In this document: positions 1-7,072 of the stretch, piece by piece
Layout of the letters: each line of letters starts with the position of its first letter
Numbering within the stretch: the first letter of the stretch is position 1
Origin: Bacteroidales bacterium GP4
GTDB lineage: Bacteria > Bacteroidota > Bacteroidia > Bacteroidales > Muribaculaceae
Direction: 5' to 3'
DNA: 8,126 bases
NCBI GenBank assembly: GCA_001701065.1
Contig: DAAL01000032.1
Coordinates: 1-8,126, forward strand
The notes under the pieces: generated by a model
What the model saw: only the letters and a program-made list of their open reading frames with translations
The model's database searches: none
What the model was told of the DNA's origin: nothing
Translations under genes and position numbers: made by a program

Positions 1-24
1 TGCTTTGTTTCTCAAAAGCGAGTG

Positions 25-56
25 CAAAGTTAGGCGGTTTTTTTGAACTGTGCAAA
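25..56 (-). promoter_or_regulatory. Leftward Bacteroidetes-type promoter for a gene outside the window
   Basis: Read on the minus strand, TTTG (53-56) is followed after 20 nt by TAACTTTG (25-32). This matches the known Bacteroides sigma-ABfr promoter arrangement of a TTTG -33 element, a spacer of about 19-21 nt and a TAnnTTTG -7 element. Transcription would start near position 19-21 and leave the window to the left, so an unseen gene is probably divergent from dnaE. Both elements and their spacing are seen directly; activity is inferred. Confidence 0.65.
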
Positions 57-269
57 TATTTTTTCTCTAAAAATTCAAGAAAATTTTAGCTCCAATGCGC
101 AACAATTTAATTTTCACCAAATTAATCCGATTACAATTTTCCGACATTAACATTACTTAACCTTAGCCATTGCGACACATCAACTCCACGGGCTGAAAAA
201 ATGCTGAATAAACATGTTAAATCCTGATAAATATTTTCCACGTATTATAATATATAAGGAAATAATAGC
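57..269. other. AT-rich intergenic region upstream of dnaE
   Basis: This stretch lies between the leftward promoter and the dnaE -7 box. It is rich in A/T runs and has no open frame of useful length, no tRNA-like fold and no perfect DnaA box that I could find. A short A/T inverted repeat (aaaatt then aatttt, around 69-87) is within what base composition alone would give. I see nothing else to annotate. Confidence 0.6.
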
Positions 270-277
270 TACCTTTG
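270..277 (+). promoter_or_regulatory. dnaE -7 promoter box
   Basis: TACCTTTG fits the Bacteroides -7 consensus TAnnTTTG and lies 23 nt before the dnaE ATG. It predicts a start site near 282-284 and a leader of about 17 nt. No TTTG -33 element stands at the expected distance, where the sequence is an A/T run, so the call rests on the -7 box and its position. Confidence 0.5.
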
Positions 278-300
278 GACTATAAAGGAAAAAGAAACAT

Positions 301-3300
301 ATGGAACCATTCATACATCTACACGTACACACTCAATTTTCGGTTTTGGACGGACAAGCGTCGGTGCCGGCTTTGGTGGACAAAGCAATCGCCGACGGGA
401 TGAAAGGTCTTGCAATAACCGACCACGGCAACATGTTTGGCATAAAAGAATTCCATGACTATGCCAAAAAGAAGAACAGCGGAATAAAAAATGAGATTAA
501 AGATGTAGAAAAGCAATTAGCGGAAGCCAAGGAAAAAGGGGATGCCGGGACGCAGGCTGAACTGGAGGCTAAACTTGCCGAACTAAAGGACAAGATATTC
601 ACACCTGTCTTCGGATGTGAGATGTATGTGGCAAAGGAGGACCTGCACACCCATGTGGACAAAAAAGACACCGGACGGCACCTCATAGTACTGGCAAAAA
701 ACCAAACGGGCTACCATAACCTTATAAAAATAGTGTCACAGGCATGGACCGAAGGATTCTATTCCCATCCGCGTACCGACAAAGCCGCGTTAGCCGCCCA
801 CAGCGAGGGACTGATTGTGTGCTCGGCGTGTCTCGGAGGCGAAATACCCCGATTGATACAAGCCGGAGAGATAGAAGAAGCGGAAAAGCAGGTGCAATGG
901 TTCAAAAGCATATTCGGCGACGACTACTATATAGAACTGCAACGCCATGCGACCAACAAGCCGGGAGGCAACCGCACAGTGTACGAAGTGCAGCAGGAAG
1001 TGAATCCCGAGCTTATAAGAATAGCACGCAAATACGACATCAAGATAATAGCCACCAACGACGTGCATTTCGTCAATGAGGACGATGCGGAAGCGCATGA
1101 CCGACTGATATGCGTCAGCACCAACAAATTCCTCACCGACGAAAAGCGAATGCGCTACACCAAACAGGAATGGATGAAGACCCAAGCCGAGATGAACGAG
1201 ATATGGAAAGATATCCCGGAAGCACTCACCAACACGCTTGAAATCCTCAAAAAAGTGGAGACTTACTCCATTGACCATGGTCCCATTCTGCCTAACTTCC
1301 CCCTACCCGACGGTTTCACCGACAATGACGACTATCTGCGTTACCTTACCTACGAAGGAGCAAAACGCCGATGGGGCGAGATATCGCCGGAACAGAAGGA
1401 GCGCATAGACTTCGAGCTTGACACCATAAAGAACATGGGATTCCCCGGCTACTTCCTCATCGTGCAGGACTTCATCCGTGCCGGACGCGAACGAGGAGTG
1501 TCCATAGGTCCCGGTCGTGGTTCAGCCGCAGGCTCGGCTGTAGCTTATTGCCTTGACATAACGCAGATCGACCCCATCAAGTACGACCTGCTTTTCGAGC
1601 GTTTCCTTAATCCTGACCGTATATCGCTTCCTGATATCGATATCGACTTCGATGACGACGGACGCGCCGAAGTGCTTAAGTACGTGACCGAGAAATACGG
1701 CGAGGAGAAAGTGGCGCGTATCATCACCTACGGCACCATGGCTGCAAAGTCAGCGATAAAGGACGTGGCGCGCATAGAGCAGCTGCCGCTATCGGAAAGC
1801 AACCGACTGACAAAGCTGATTCCGGCTCACATGCCCACCGTCAACGGCAAAGAGCTAAAACCCACATTAAAGAACTGCTACGAACATGTGCCGGAATTTG
1901 CTCCTGAGTTAAAAAGCCCCAACCCGCTGGTGATCGAGACACTGAAATACGCCAAGGAACTGGAAGGGAACGTCCGCAACACCGGTGTGCACGCTTGCGG
2001 TGTGATTATAGGTCGTGACGACATCACCGACTGGGTACCGGTGAGCACCGCATCGGACAAGGACGGCACAAAACTTCTTGTGACGCAATACGAAGGACGA
2101 GTAATCGAGGAGACCGGGCTGATAAAAATGGACTTCCTCGGGCTAAAAACGCTTTCTATCATAAAAGAAGCACTTGCCAACATAAAACTTACCCGAGGCA
2201 TCGATGTCGACATTGACAAAATCCCCATCGACGACAAAAAGACCTATCAGCTGTATTGCGAAGGACGTACCACCGGCACATTCCAGTTTGAGTCAGTGGG
2301 AATGCAGAAATACCTCCGTGAACTTCAGCCGTCAGTGTTTGAGGACCTTATAGCCATGAACGCGCTATACCGTCCCGGACCTATGGACTACATACCCGAC
2401 TTTATCGCCCGCAAACACGGTCAATCGCCGATAGTATACGATATCCCCATAATGGAGCAATATCTGAAAGACACCTACGGCGTGACCGTTTACCAGGAGC
2501 AGGTGATGCTTCTGTCGCGACTGCTTGCCAACTTCACACGAGGCGAGAGCGACACCCTGCGTAAAGCCATGGGTAAGAAACTCATCGACAAGATGAATGC
2601 GCTCAAAGCTAAATTCCTTGAAGGCGGACAGGCTAACGGTCATGACCCGAAAGTCCTTGAAAAGATATGGGCTGACTGGGAAAAATTCGCATCCTACGCT
2701 TTCAACAAGAGCCACGCCACATGCTACTCATGGGTAGCATTCCAGACTGCCTACCTGAAAGCCAACTACCCCGCTGAATACATGGCGGCGGTATTGAGCC
2801 GAAATCTTTCCGATATCACAAAGCTCACCGGATTCATGGACGAGTGCAAAGCCATGCACATAAATGTGAAAGGTCCCGATGTCAACGAATCATTCGCCAC
2901 CTTCGGTGTGAACAAGGACGGAGATATCCGATTCGGACTCGCCGCAGTGAAAGGAATAGGCGTGAACGTGGTCAACGACATCATATCGGCACGAAACGAA
3001 GGCGGACCATTTGTCGACATATATGACTTCGTGGAACGCGTCAACTGCAGTTCCATCAACCGCCGAGTCATGGACAACCTTGCCATGGCGGGAGCATTCG
3101 ACTGCTTTAGCGGAGTAAAACGTGAAGATTTCATTGAATCCAACTCAAAAGGCGAGACATTGTCCGAACTTTTGTCACGTTACGGTCAGAATTACCAAAA
3201 CGCCAAGATGTCACAGGAAAATTCGCTTTTCGGCGATTTCGACGACAGCATCAACACTGCAGGAAGGCCGGCGGTAACTCCGGCTATCCCGTGGAGCGAC

Positions 3301-3972
3301 ACTGAGCGGCTCGAACGTGAACGCGAACTTGTGGGAATGTACCTTTCGGCTCATCCGCTCGACACCTATTATATAGAGTTGAACTACGGATGCTCGATGT
3401 CGCTAAAGGATTTCAAGAGCGAAATGGATTCGGCAGCCGAAACATCAGCCGAAGGGAAAGAATACGTCCTCGGAGGAATGGTGTCGGGCTACGAAGTGAA
3501 GCAGTCCAGAAAAGGGAGCCAATTCGGCATCCTGAAGATAGAGGACTTTTCCGGCACAATGGAATTTTCGTTGTTCGGTCAGGATTTCATCGACTTCGGC
3601 AAGTTTGGAATCAAGGGAACCCCCATTCTGGTAAGAGGCAAACTGGCAAAACGCTACAATTCGTCGGAACTGCGGTTCCAGATTACCGGAATACAGCTTC
3701 TTGAGCAAGTGAAAGGCGCATTGGTGTCAGGAATCACGATACAGATAAGCACCGATGCCATCAACGAGCACATCCACGGCATAATCAAGGACCTGATAAA
3801 TGACAGCGATGACACTCAGGAATCGGAGAAAGGCTCTCTGACCATAGCCATCCACGACCCCAAGCTTAACCGCTCGGTGCGCCTTGCCTCAGGCATCAAG
3901 ATTCCCATCAACAAGCACCTGATATCGACGCTTGAGGACCTGGAGATAGATTTCCACGTCAACCGCGCCTGA
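301..3972 (+). CDS. dnaE: DNA polymerase III alpha subunit, DnaE type
   Basis: This is the catalytic subunit of the replicative DNA polymerase III holoenzyme, which extends DNA at the fork. The PHP domain spans about residues 4-270 and keeps every expected metal ligand: H8, H10, D17, H42, E107, H127, C177, D254 and H256. A Lys/Glu-rich helical insert sits inside it at about 57-99. The polymerase core has GPGRGS (403-408), catalytic D445 and D447 in PDIDIDFD, the third catalytic aspartate D611 in MDFLGL, RPGPMDY (from 691) and FNKSHA (from 801). A helix-hairpin-helix region follows at about 875-925, then a clamp-binding-like QENSLFG (972-978), an OB fold (about 1053-1135) and a C-terminal domain. 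At 1223 aa it is slightly longer than the 1160-aa E. coli protein, and it appears complete. The ATG is chosen because HLHVHT follows at once and a short purine-rich AAAGGA lies upstream. Confidence 0.98.
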   Translation: MEPFIHLHVHTQFSVLDGQASVPALVDKAIADGMKGLAITDHGNMFGIKEFHDYAKKKNSGIKNEIKDVEKQLAEAKEKGDAGTQAELEAKLAELKDKIFTPVFGCEMYVAKEDLHTHVDKKDTGRHLIVLAKNQTGYHNLIKIVSQAWTEGFYSHPRTDKAALAAHSEGLIVCSACLGGEIPRLIQAGEIEEAEKQVQWFKSIFGDDYYIELQRHATNKPGGNRTVYEVQQEVNPELIRIARKYDIKIIATNDVHFVNEDDAEAHDRLICVSTNKFLTDEKRMRYTKQEWMKTQAEMNEIWKDIPEALTNTLEILKKVETYSIDHGPILPNFPLPDGFTDNDDYLRYLTYEGAKRRWGEISPEQKERIDFELDTIKNMGFPGYFLIVQDFIRAGRERGVSIGPGRGSAAGSAVAYCLDITQIDPIKYDLLFERFLNPDRISLPDIDIDFDDDGRAEVLKYVTEKYGEEKVARIITYGTMAAKSAIKDVARIEQLPLSESNRLTKLIPAHMPTVNGKELKPTLKNCYEHVPEFAPELKSPNPLVIETLKYAKELEGNVRNTGVHACGVIIGRDDITDWVPVSTASDKDGTKLLVTQYEGRVIEETGLIKMDFLGLKTLSIIKEALANIKLTRGIDVDIDKIPIDDKKTYQLYCEGRTTGTFQFESVGMQKYLRELQPSVFEDLIAMNALYRPGPMDYIPDFIARKHGQSPIVYDIPIMEQYLKDTYGVTVYQEQVMLLSRLLANFTRGESDTLRKAMGKKLIDKMNALKAKFLEGGQANGHDPKVLEKIWADWEKFASYAFNKSHATCYSWVAFQTAYLKANYPAEYMAAVLSRNLSDITKLTGFMDECKAMHINVKGPDVNESFATFGVNKDGDIRFGLAAVKGIGVNVVNDIISARNEGGPFVDIYDFVERVNCSSINRRVMDNLAMAGAFDCFSGVKREDFIESNSKGETLSELLSRYGQNYQNAKMSQENSLFGDFDDSINTAGRPAVTPAIPWSDTERLERERELVGMYLSAHPLDTYYIELNYGCSMSLKDFKSEMDSAAETSAEGKEYVLGGMVSGYEVKQSRKGSQFGILKIEDFSGTMEFSLFGQDFIDFGKFGIKGTPILVRGKLAKRYNSSELRFQITGIQLLEQVKGALVSGITIQISTDAINEHIHGIIKDLINDSDDTQESEKGSLTIAIHDPKLNRSVRLASGIKIPINKHLISTLEDLEIDFHVNRA

Positions 3973-3979
3973 CACCCCG

Positions 3980-4936
3980 CTACGCGCACGAGCCGTCCCT
4001 CAGGATAGGCTCGCCGTTGTAGGGTTCTATATGCGTGGTCACCATCACATTGTCCTGGGCATACAGGGCACTGATGCGTGATTCCACACAGGTGGATATG
4101 TCATGCGCCTGCACCACGGTAAGCGAAGGCTCCACTTTTATGTGCACATCTATTATTATAGTCTTGCCGTTTTTGCGTGTGCGCAGATGATGGAATGTGA
4201 TTACGCCCGGGGTTGTGCTTATAGTCCTGCGTATATCAGCCTGCATCTCCTCCGGCAAAGCCACTTCAAGAAGCTCTTTCACCGCCGGAATAGCCATTTT
4301 CACCCCCACTATCACAATGAATATAGCCACAACCATCTCCGCAACAGGATCGAGAATGCGCCAATGCTGTCCGAGGAACATCGCGCCCGATATACCGATA
4401 AGCGTTGCCACCGACGAGAACGCGTCGCTGCGGTGATGCCATGCGTTGGCTATTACCGCGCCGGAGTTTATGCGTTCGCCGGCACGGCGTGTATAGCGGT
4501 AAAGCCATTCTTTCACCACTATCGACAATACACAGATGAGAAGGGCTATTCCTCCGGGACGCGCCAAGGTCTCTCCACCTATGTGGGCGATGACCTTGTC
4601 AAGCCCCTCCCAGAATATAAGTACAGCGACAATAATCAATATCACTGACAGAAGCATCGTGGCAAATGTCTCATATTTTCCGTGACCGTACTCGTACTGC
4701 TCATTGGGTTTCTTGTGGGAGATGCTCACCATGACTATAACTATGATATCGGTGATAAAATCGGAGAACGAGTGTATACCGTCAGCAATCAACGCTCCTG
4801 ACCTGCCGAATACACCTGCCACAATCTTGGCTGTGCCTAAAAAGGCATTCCACCAGAATCCTACCCAGGTAACATGCTTTGCTATATGCACCGCTTCTGC
4901 CGCCGACAAAGGGGCGGTATTATTTTCTTCTGTCAT
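3980..4936 (-). CDS. Cation diffusion facilitator (CDF) family metal efflux transporter
   Basis: This is a predicted inner-membrane proton/divalent-cation antiporter of 318 aa, a normal length for the family. Hydrophobic segments lie at about 22-44, 48-73, 92-112, 126-143, 160-189 and 196-215, giving the six helices of CDF proteins. A soluble cytoplasmic dimerisation domain follows from about 220 to 305. The transport site is visible as HxxxD in helix 2 (H55, D59 in ADGIHSFSD) and HxxxD in helix 5 (H167, D171 in WHHRSD). By known CDF rules this pattern favours Zn2+ or Fe2+ over Mn2+, but the substrate cannot be fixed from sequence. The start at 4936 gives MTEENN and sits just after a perfect -7 box. 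A longer frame reaching 5215 would run antisense through trxA and is rejected. The gene converges on dnaE with 7 nt between stops. Confidence 0.95.
   Translation of the reverse strand: MTEENNTAPLSAAEAVHIAKHVTWVGFWWNAFLGTAKIVAGVFGRSGALIADGIHSFSDFITDIIVIVMVSISHKKPNEQYEYGHGKYETFATMLLSVILIIVAVLIFWEGLDKVIAHIGGETLARPGGIALLICVLSIVVKEWLYRYTRRAGERINSGAVIANAWHHRSDAFSSVATLIGISGAMFLGQHWRILDPVAEMVVAIFIVIVGVKMAIPAVKELLEVALPEEMQADIRRTISTTPGVITFHHLRTRKNGKTIIIDVHIKVEPSLTVVQAHDISTCVESRISALYAQDNVMVTTHIEPYNGEPILRDGSCA
3989..4013. other. Imperfect hairpin at the dnaE/CDF convergence
   Basis: CGAGCC (3989-3994) pairs with GGCTCG (4008-4013). An inner TCC/GGA pairing (3996-3998 with 4003-4005) closes a four-base loop, with a small bulge between the two stems. 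It lies inside the last codons of the transporter gene, just beyond the dnaE stop. There is no T-run on either side, so it is not a standard intrinsic terminator, but it is the only structure I see that could slow the two converging polymerases. Confidence 0.3.
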
Positions 4937-4958
4937 TATTTTTCTTTTTAAACAAAGG

Positions 4959-4966
4959 CAAAGATA
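4959..4966 (-). promoter_or_regulatory. -7 promoter box for the CDF transporter gene
   Basis: The minus strand reads TATCTTTG, a perfect match to TAnnTTTG, 22 nt before the transporter ATG. The predicted leader is only about 15-20 nt and is A-rich, without a clear Shine-Dalgarno sequence, as is common in Bacteroidetes. No convincing TTTG -33 element is present upstream. Confidence 0.6.
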
Positions 4967-4977
4967 AATAAATTCCG

Positions 4978-4985
4978 TATATTTG
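4978..4985 (+). promoter_or_regulatory. -7 promoter box for trxA
   Basis: TATATTTG matches TAnnTTTG and lies 35 nt before the trxA ATG, predicting a start near 4990 and a leader of about 30 nt. The -33 region for this box would fall on the opposite-facing -7 box of the transporter gene. No good TTTG is seen there. Confidence 0.5.
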
Positions 4986-5020
4986 CATTGAATTAACCTC
5001 ATTAAATTAATTATTATATC

Positions 5021-5335
5021 ATGGCTTTTGAATTTACTGACGAAAACGTGAAAGAAACAGTGGCAACAGGTAAGACGGTTTTGGTCGATTGTTGGGCTAC
5101 TTGGTGCGGACCATGTGTGAGAATGAGTCCCATAATTGACGAACTCGCACAACAATACGGCGACAAAGCTGTCATCGGCAAGTACAATGTCGACGAACAG
5201 ACCGAACTTGCCCAAGAGTACCGCATAATGTCCATCCCCACTATCCTACTATTTAAGGACGGCAAACTTGTGGAACGCCTTGCAGGCTCACAGCCTAAAT
5301 CAACGCTCGAAGAGAAAATCAACGCTCTGCTTTAA
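5021..5335 (+). CDS. trxA: Thioredoxin
   Basis: This is a cytoplasmic thiol-disulfide oxidoreductase that reduces protein disulfides and is normally recharged by thioredoxin reductase. At 104 aa it is a single thioredoxin fold of standard length. It has the active site WCGPC (C29 and C32), the buried acid D23 and the cis-proline P73 in SIPT, followed by the usual LLFKDGK strand-turn. There is no signal peptide. One oddity is C24 in DCWATWCGPC, where most thioredoxins have an aromatic residue (DFWA). The residue after the active site is V33 rather than the common Lys or Arg. The gene has its own promoter, diverges from the CDF gene and ends before a strong terminator, so it is probably monocistronic. 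Confidence 0.97.
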   Translation: MAFEFTDENVKETVATGKTVLVDCWATWCGPCVRMSPIIDELAQQYGDKAVIGKYNVDEQTELAQEYRIMSIPTILLFKDGKLVERLAGSQPKSTLEEKINALL

Positions 5336-5363
5336 TAGCAGAACCTCCCTCCGGCATACAAAG

Positions 5364-5398
5364 CAGCCCGGAATCCGCAATGGATTCCGGGCTGTTTT
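5364..5398 (+). terminator. Intrinsic terminator of trxA
   Basis: A perfect 13-bp GC-rich stem pairs CAGCCCGGAATCC (5364-5376) with GGATTCCGGGCTG (5382-5394) around the loop GCAAT, followed by TTTT. Pairing can extend outward through A/T bases on both flanks. It begins 28 nt after the trxA stop. It also lies 24 nt past the stop of the leftward lipoprotein gene and may serve both directions, though the minus-strand tail (GCTTTG) is a poor T-run. Confidence 0.9.
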
Positions 5399-5417
5399 GC
5401 TTATGACCGATTGTCTA

Positions 5418-7028
5418 TTACTGTTTGGGGAATTTAGCGATGGCGCGAACGCAAACGTATTCATATTCAGAGGATCCATATTTAAACACTTCACCGCATG
5501 TACATTCATCATAGCAAAAGACTCTAAAAGCCTTATTACCACTTTTTTCGCATGACGAAACAAAACCTATTGTAAACTCTGCACCACCTGCCGCTGTCAT
5601 TTTTGCCATAAATGCGTCACGCTGAGTTTCATATTCATAACCGTTCGACAAATAGTTACCGCTTCCTGATATATTCCACCTGGTTACTTCACCATCCTGC
5701 GGATCAGCATCGACAATCTTAAGTCCGCATGTAGCCGCATACAGGTTCTGCAGTTCATAGGGTGCCGGAAGGTACCATGTCAAACCACCCTCGGTTCTGT
5801 TGGCGCACCATTTAAATGCCGGAAAATCGCTGTAATCCTCATCCAATGTCTTGATAGTTTCCATATTCGCCATTCCATCTGCCGGATCATTAGCTCCGGT
5901 TAACTCAGTAGCGTATGTAGTTCCTTCAGTTGCCCAAGCCTTTTTGTTCACTTCATCTAGCGACACAATTTTTCCGCTCTCCCCGTCTTCATTGACTTCA
6001 AAGACGATGCCTATACAGGTCTTATCGGTATCAAGGTTGGTCGACCAGGTATTATCTGAGTAGTAGTAATCACCCACCTTGGCATCTGTATCTATATCCG
6101 GGGTGTCCCATTCCTCGTCAATGGTCACTTCGAACTGCACATCATCAGTCTTTTCCGAAATCAAGTGACCCGAGACATTGGTCTTGTGGTTACGCTTCAA
6201 CGGTATTCCTGCAGGGATAGTGACAGGGTAAAGTTTCTTTCCTTCCACTCCTTCAAACTCCAAATCAATCTCCCCTAAACTGGATGTAGCGTCGGTGAAA
6301 ATATAATCGAAGAAGATAGTGTTAGCCTCGGTCGATTTACCGGTGTAAGTCACCCCCTGAACGCTCGTCTCCGCCGTTCCTGTAAGCACATTAAAGCCTG
6401 ATGCCCGCTCATATGTAACGGTAACGCTGCTGCAGTAGCCGTAGGCGACATCGCTTTTCTCTTTAACCGTGAGCTTCGCAAACGGACGGGTCAAAGCCGG
6501 GATAGTCTGATTCTCCACGGCTGCGACCCCCTTCCTCAACACATAATTGCCGAAAAAGGCATCTTTGGCATCGGTATTGAAGGCTTCAAGTCCGTCGTTT
6601 GTATAGAACACACATTTTAGACCGTAGGTCGTTGTGTTATAGAACTTGTCAGGGTAATGCCCATTGCTTGAGGTGGCATCCGCATCGATAAAGTCAGCCC
6701 AGAACAAGCAGTCGTAATTGCCCTGTTCTATCTCGAAATCAAACACTACTTTGTCGCCTGTCATCCCCACTTGTTCTATACGCTGTACAAGCACGGGAGT
6801 CTCATCTTTGCTCCACACCTCAAGGATGCAACGCAGCTGATACCCCTCCCTCAAAGGCAACGCTCTTGACTTTGCTTCGGAAAGAGCTAAGTCATCAGGT
6901 AATGATGCAGTCAGCGTCACCCGGTCGCTTGCCGGAAGCTGAGGTTCATTAGGTGTCTCGTCTTGACTGCAGGAGGCGAACAACCCCATAAGGGCAGTCA
7001 CGCAGAGGTAAAGCAGTTTTTTTGTCAT
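5418..7028 (-). CDS. Fimbrillin-like surface lipoprotein (DUF6562-type) with C-terminal lectin-like domain
   Basis: This is a predicted exported lipoprotein of 536 aa. A basic n-region (TKKLL) and hydrophobic core lead to FASC, with C20 as the lipidated residue. The following SQDE is acidic, as in Bacteroidetes surface-export signals. The core (about 34-310) has blocks typical of fimbrillin-like DUF6562 proteins: ILEVW (68-72), CLFWADF (107-113), DAFFGNY (156-162), TRPFAKL (180-186) and GFNVLTG (211-217). From about 317 (VGDYYYSDNTWS) to the end runs a separate domain containing GIVFEV, FKWCAN, WYLPAPYEL and a terminal VCVRAIAKF. It resembles the DUF1566/Lcl-like C-type-lectin-fold domains on Bacteroidales pilus tip proteins, and it holds eight cysteines. 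A GTG at 7034 is an alternative start, but ATG at 7028 gives the better signal peptide. It is probably co-transcribed with the gene 44 nt upstream. A pilus or adhesin role is inferred. Confidence 0.75.
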   Translation of the reverse strand: MTKKLLYLCVTALMGLFASCSQDETPNEPQLPASDRVTLTASLPDDLALSEAKSRALPLREGYQLRCILEVWSKDETPVLVQRIEQVGMTGDKVVFDFEIEQGNYDCLFWADFIDADATSSNGHYPDKFYNTTTYGLKCVFYTNDGLEAFNTDAKDAFFGNYVLRKGVAAVENQTIPALTRPFAKLTVKEKSDVAYGYCSSVTVTYERASGFNVLTGTAETSVQGVTYTGKSTEANTIFFDYIFTDATSSLGEIDLEFEGVEGKKLYPVTIPAGIPLKRNHKTNVSGHLISEKTDDVQFEVTIDEEWDTPDIDTDAKVGDYYYSDNTWSTNLDTDKTCIGIVFEVNEDGESGKIVSLDEVNKKAWATEGTTYATELTGANDPADGMANMETIKTLDEDYSDFPAFKWCANRTEGGLTWYLPAPYELQNLYAATCGLKIVDADPQDGEVTRWNISGSGNYLSNGYEYETQRDAFMAKMTAAGGAEFTIGFVSSCEKSGNKAFRVFCYDECTCGEVFKYGSSEYEYVCVRAIAKFPKQ

Positions 7029-7072
7029 ATTCACAATGTTTTTAAGTTGTTATTTATTGATTATTTGTTTTG

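Noticed and set aside
744..1278. Overlapping open frames on both strands inside dnaE
   Set aside because: They lie wholly within a strongly conserved dnaE region, have no start signals, and their translations look like out-of-frame products.
4103..4648. 181-codon plus-strand open frame across the transporter gene
   Set aside because: It is antisense to conserved CDF helices and the HxxxD motif, and its His/Arg/Tyr-rich product matches nothing known to me.
4937..5215. N-terminal extension of the CDF transporter to an ATG at 5215
   Set aside because: The extra 93 residues are antisense to trxA, run through the divergent promoter region and do not resemble any CDF sequence. The start at 4936 follows a perfect -7 box and gives a family-length protein.
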